Shown: one piece after another, positions 7,890 to 9,322 of the stretch
Layout of the letters: each line of letters opens with the position of its first letter
Position numbering within the stretch: position 1 is the stretch's first letter
Assembly: GCA_964564735.1 (NCBI GenBank)
Contig: CAZMCH010000129.1
Span: 1-9,322, forward strand
Source: CAZMCH01 sp964564735
GTDB taxonomy: Bacteria > Poribacteria > DTPJ01
DNA: 9,322 nucleotides
Direction: 5' to 3'
Notes under the pieces: generated by a model
What the model saw: only the letters and a program-made list of their open reading frames with translations
What the model was told of the DNA's origin: nothing
Database searches by the model: none
Translations under genes and position numbers: made by a program

Positions 7890-8936
7890 TTATGGCATTA
7901 ATCCTGGAATTAATAGCCCATCAGTTTCGTCAAAACCAGCCATAATATTCATATCTTGCATGGCTTGGCTTGATGCACCCTTTGTTAGATTATCTATTGC
8001 TGACATTGCCACGATAAGATTATTTCTCTCAACAACCTTAACAGCAACATCACAGAAATTGCTTCCCCTAACTGATTGTGTTTGTGGCATTTCACCATCG
8101 TCTATTATACGCACAAAAGATTCATCTTTGTAAAACTCAGCATAAATATTCATCAATTCGTCTGTTGATACAGTCTTTGTCATCTGCAAATATGCAGTTG
8201 TGAGAATCCCCCTTGTCATAGGAACAAGATGAGGTGCAAAACACACTGTAATATTTTTTCCGATTGCCAAACCAAGTTCCTGCTCAATCTCTGGTATATG
8301 GCGATGTGAACCGACATTATAGGCAACAAAATTATCATAGCGATTGGCAAAATGCGTTGTCTCTGATGGAGACTTTCCTGCACCTGATATTCCGCTTTTT
8401 GAGTCAATGATTATGCCATTAGAATCTGCATAGCCTAATTTAAGCGCCGGTAATATGGCAATTATTGCACCTGTTGGATAGCAACCGGGATTTGCGACCA
8501 ATTGTGCTGTCTTTATCTCTTCTTTATGAAGTTCAGGCAAGCCGTATACTGCTTTTTCTAATAAATGTGGACTTGTATGCTCTTGATACCATTTTTCATA
8601 GGTTTTGGCATCTTTTAGGCGATAATCTGCGCTAAAATCAATTATCCTTACACCAAGCTCATAGAAACTTACCGCAAACTGCATTGATGTTTTATGAGGC
8701 AGTGAGAGAAAAACAATATCGCATCTATCAGCCACCTTTTTTATATCAAGACTCTCAAACTCTAAGTCAATCATTCCCCTCAAATTAGGATGCAGTTTAC
8801 TTATTGGCTGACCAGCATAAGTTTCAGACGTTATACACGTCAATTCAACATCTTTTGGATGTGTTACAAGCAATCTCACTAATTCACTACCAGTGTAGCC
8901 AGAAGCACCAACGATTCCTACACGCAACATTGTCAT
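7890..8936 (-). CDS. argC: N-acetyl-gamma-glutamyl-phosphate reductase ArgC
   Basis: ArgC reduces N-acetylglutamyl-5-phosphate with NADPH to N-acetylglutamate semialdehyde, the third step of arginine and ornithine synthesis. The 348-residue length fits the long (type 1) form. Visible motifs: NADP loop GIVGASGYTGSEL (7-19), LSLPH (77-81), DFSADYRL (100-107), the active-site segment NPGCYPTGA (149-157) with nucleophile Cys152, SGISGAGKSP (181-190), and GSHRHIPEIEQEL (209-221) bearing the catalytic His. All key residues are present. It is the first gene after the promoter at 9008-9036, and no argJ or argB follows, so the arginine genes are probably scattered in this genome. Two start codons compete: ATG 8936 (4 bases after AGGGGAG) and ATG 8930 (10 bases after it). 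The second would give MLRVGIVG, closer to typical ArgC N-termini; the difference is two residues. Confidence 0.97.
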   Translation of the reverse strand: MTMLRVGIVGASGYTGSELVRLLVTHPKDVELTCITSETYAGQPISKLHPNLRGMIDLEFESLDIKKVADRCDIVFLSLPHKTSMQFAVSFYELGVRIIDFSADYRLKDAKTYEKWYQEHTSPHLLEKAVYGLPELHKEEIKTAQLVANPGCYPTGAIIAILPALKLGYADSNGIIIDSKSGISGAGKSPSETTHFANRYDNFVAYNVGSHRHIPEIEQELGLAIGKNITVCFAPHLVPMTRGILTTAYLQMTKTVSTDELMNIYAEFYKDESFVRIIDDGEMPQTQSVRGSNFCDVAVKVVERNNLIVAMSAIDNLTKGASSQAMQDMNIMAGFDETDGLLIPGLMP

Positions 8937-8940
8937 ATCT

Positions 8941-8947
8941 CTCCCCT
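8941..8947 (-). promoter_or_regulatory. Ribosome binding site of argC
   Basis: AGGGGAG on the minus strand is the only SD-like element before argC. It is 4 bases from ATG 8936 and 10 from ATG 8930, so it does not by itself settle which ATG is used. Confidence 0.65.
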
Positions 8948-8996
8948 GATTAGTATATCATAACGATTTTATATTCGATAACATAAGTGGCTTTGA

Positions 8997-9026
8997 AATT
9001 TGATTGCATTATACTACAATTTGATT
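8997..9026. repeat. 9-base direct repeat at 21-base spacing across the argC promoter (candidate operator)
   Basis: AATTTGATT occurs at 8997-9005 and again at 9018-9026 on the plus strand, exactly 21 bases apart, or two helical turns. One copy lies in the -35/-10 spacer and the other at the predicted transcription start. An imperfect inverted repeat (CTTTGAAAT 8991-8999 and ATTTCAAGG 9030-9038, 8 of 9 matching) brackets the same region. Tandem ArgR boxes are typically spaced 21 bases, but the match to the known ARG-box consensus is only partial, so the regulator is unidentified. Confidence 0.35.
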
Positions 9027-9036
9027 TAGATTTCAA
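9008..9036 (-). promoter_or_regulatory. Sigma70-type promoter of the argC cluster
   Basis: Read on the minus strand, TTGAAA (9036-9031) is followed by exactly 17 bases and then a perfect TATAAT (9013-9008). This differs from the consensus at one -35 base. The predicted start is near A 9001, which gives a leader of about 65 bases before ATG 8936. It is the only strong promoter-like pair I found in the region ahead of argC, and it points at the gene cluster. Confidence 0.75.
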
Positions 9037-9150
9037 GGAATCAAGTCCCATTCCAAGCATAAAGTTTAGTTACTCAGACAAAGGAATGCTATCTGACGAG
9101 ATATAATAAGTAAGGAACACATCTAATAAGACTGTGATAAATTATTGTGA

Positions 9151-9264
9151 AGTGAAAAACGTGAAATCAAGAAATTAAGAAGGGATGTATCTGATATAGA
9201 TCATAAGACTTTGGGAAATATATTTCAAGGATGTCTAAAGAATTGTAAATCAATAGAGATTTAA
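9151..9264 (+). pseudogene. Possible gene remnant: 37-codon open stretch without a credible start
   Basis: Between an in-frame TGA (9148-9150) and TAA (9262-9264) lie 37 sense codons that read like protein: charged start SEKREIKKLRRDVSDID, then hydrophobic-polar KTLGNIFQGCLKNCKSIEI. There is no ATG, GTG or TTG near the beginning with an SD; the only TTG is at 9211. I do not recognise the family. It could be the tail of a decayed gene such as a mobile-element protein, or chance in AT-rich DNA. Confidence 0.2.
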
Positions 9265-9322
9265 ATTTCTTTATTGATTGTATAGTATATAGACATTAAC
9301 ACAAAAGACTATTATAACAAAT

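Larger units (their letters stand above)
8937..9322. other. Non-coding region upstream of argC
   Basis: This 386-base stretch contains no complete gene that I can support. From left to right it holds the argC leader with its SD, the promoter and repeat cluster (8991-9038), a featureless AT-rich part (9039-9150), the 37-codon open stretch (9151-9264) and a weak AT-rich hairpin (9251-9276; nine pairs including one G-U, eight-base loop) without a T-tract. No tRNA, riboswitch fold or insertion-sequence end was recognised. Confidence 0.7.

Noticed and set aside
8216..8407. Minus-strand 63-codon frame within argC
   Set aside because: It is out of frame with argC, whose motifs span this region continuously; the overlapping frame has no recognisable protein features.
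8937..9001. Riboswitch or arginine attenuator in the argC leader
   Set aside because: The leader is only about 65 bases, AT-rich, and shows no stable stem, leader peptide or recognised aptamer.
9102..9107. Plus-strand TATAAT as a promoter pointing right
   Set aside because: No -35-like hexamer lies at 16-18 bases upstream (the position reads CAAAGG), and no gene follows on the plus strand.
9251..9276. AT-rich hairpin (nine pairs with one G-U, eight-base loop) as a possible terminator
   Set aside because: The stem is mostly A-T pairs, no T-tract follows on either strand, and no intact gene ends here, so it is not called as a terminator.

Overview
The window carries one long gene cluster, all on the minus strand, so transcription runs from right to left. 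The DNA is clearly AT-rich. The encoded proteins point to a bacterium with two membranes: there are two lipoproteins with lipoboxes and a signal-peptide protein that ends in an Omp85-like outer-membrane barrel with a terminal Phe. The set also includes a UPF0182 membrane protein, which is typical of non-proteobacterial lineages. I cannot name the phylum; an uncultured, AT-rich diderm lineage is a reasonable guess.

Layout in order of transcription: a non-coding leader (8937-9322) holds a textbook sigma70-type promoter (TTGAAA, 17-base spacer, TATAAT) about 65 bases ahead of argC. Then come argC (N-acetyl-gamma-glutamyl-phosphate reductase), a Gfo/Idh/MocA-family oxidoreductase, thiL (thiamine-monophosphate kinase), a small TPR lipoprotein, a CsgG/LpoB-like lipoprotein that overlaps it and probably starts at TTG, a 967-residue envelope protein, and a UPF0182 inner-membrane protein cut by the left edge. 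Gaps are 15, 7, 11, -32, 51 and 15 bases. No convincing terminator lies between the genes, so a single operon or a chain of read-through units is likely.

The first three genes are housekeeping metabolism (arginine, sugar or nucleotide-sugar redox, thiamine diphosphate). The last four are envelope genes and may form a functional block: two outer-membrane-type lipoproteins, an outer-membrane protein and an inner-membrane protein with a large extracytoplasmic part. The most striking item is the 967-residue protein. It joins a zinc-metallopeptidase domain (HEVTH plus a downstream Glu), a six-bladed TolB-like PD40 propeller and an Omp85/D15-like barrel in one polypeptide, with the peptidase and propeller where BamA or TamA would carry POTRA domains. 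Its substrate and role cannot be read from the sequence.

Upstream of the promoter, about 280 bases hold only a 37-codon open stretch without a credible start (a possible gene remnant) and a weak AT-rich hairpin. I saw no tRNA, rRNA, CRISPR array or intact insertion sequence.
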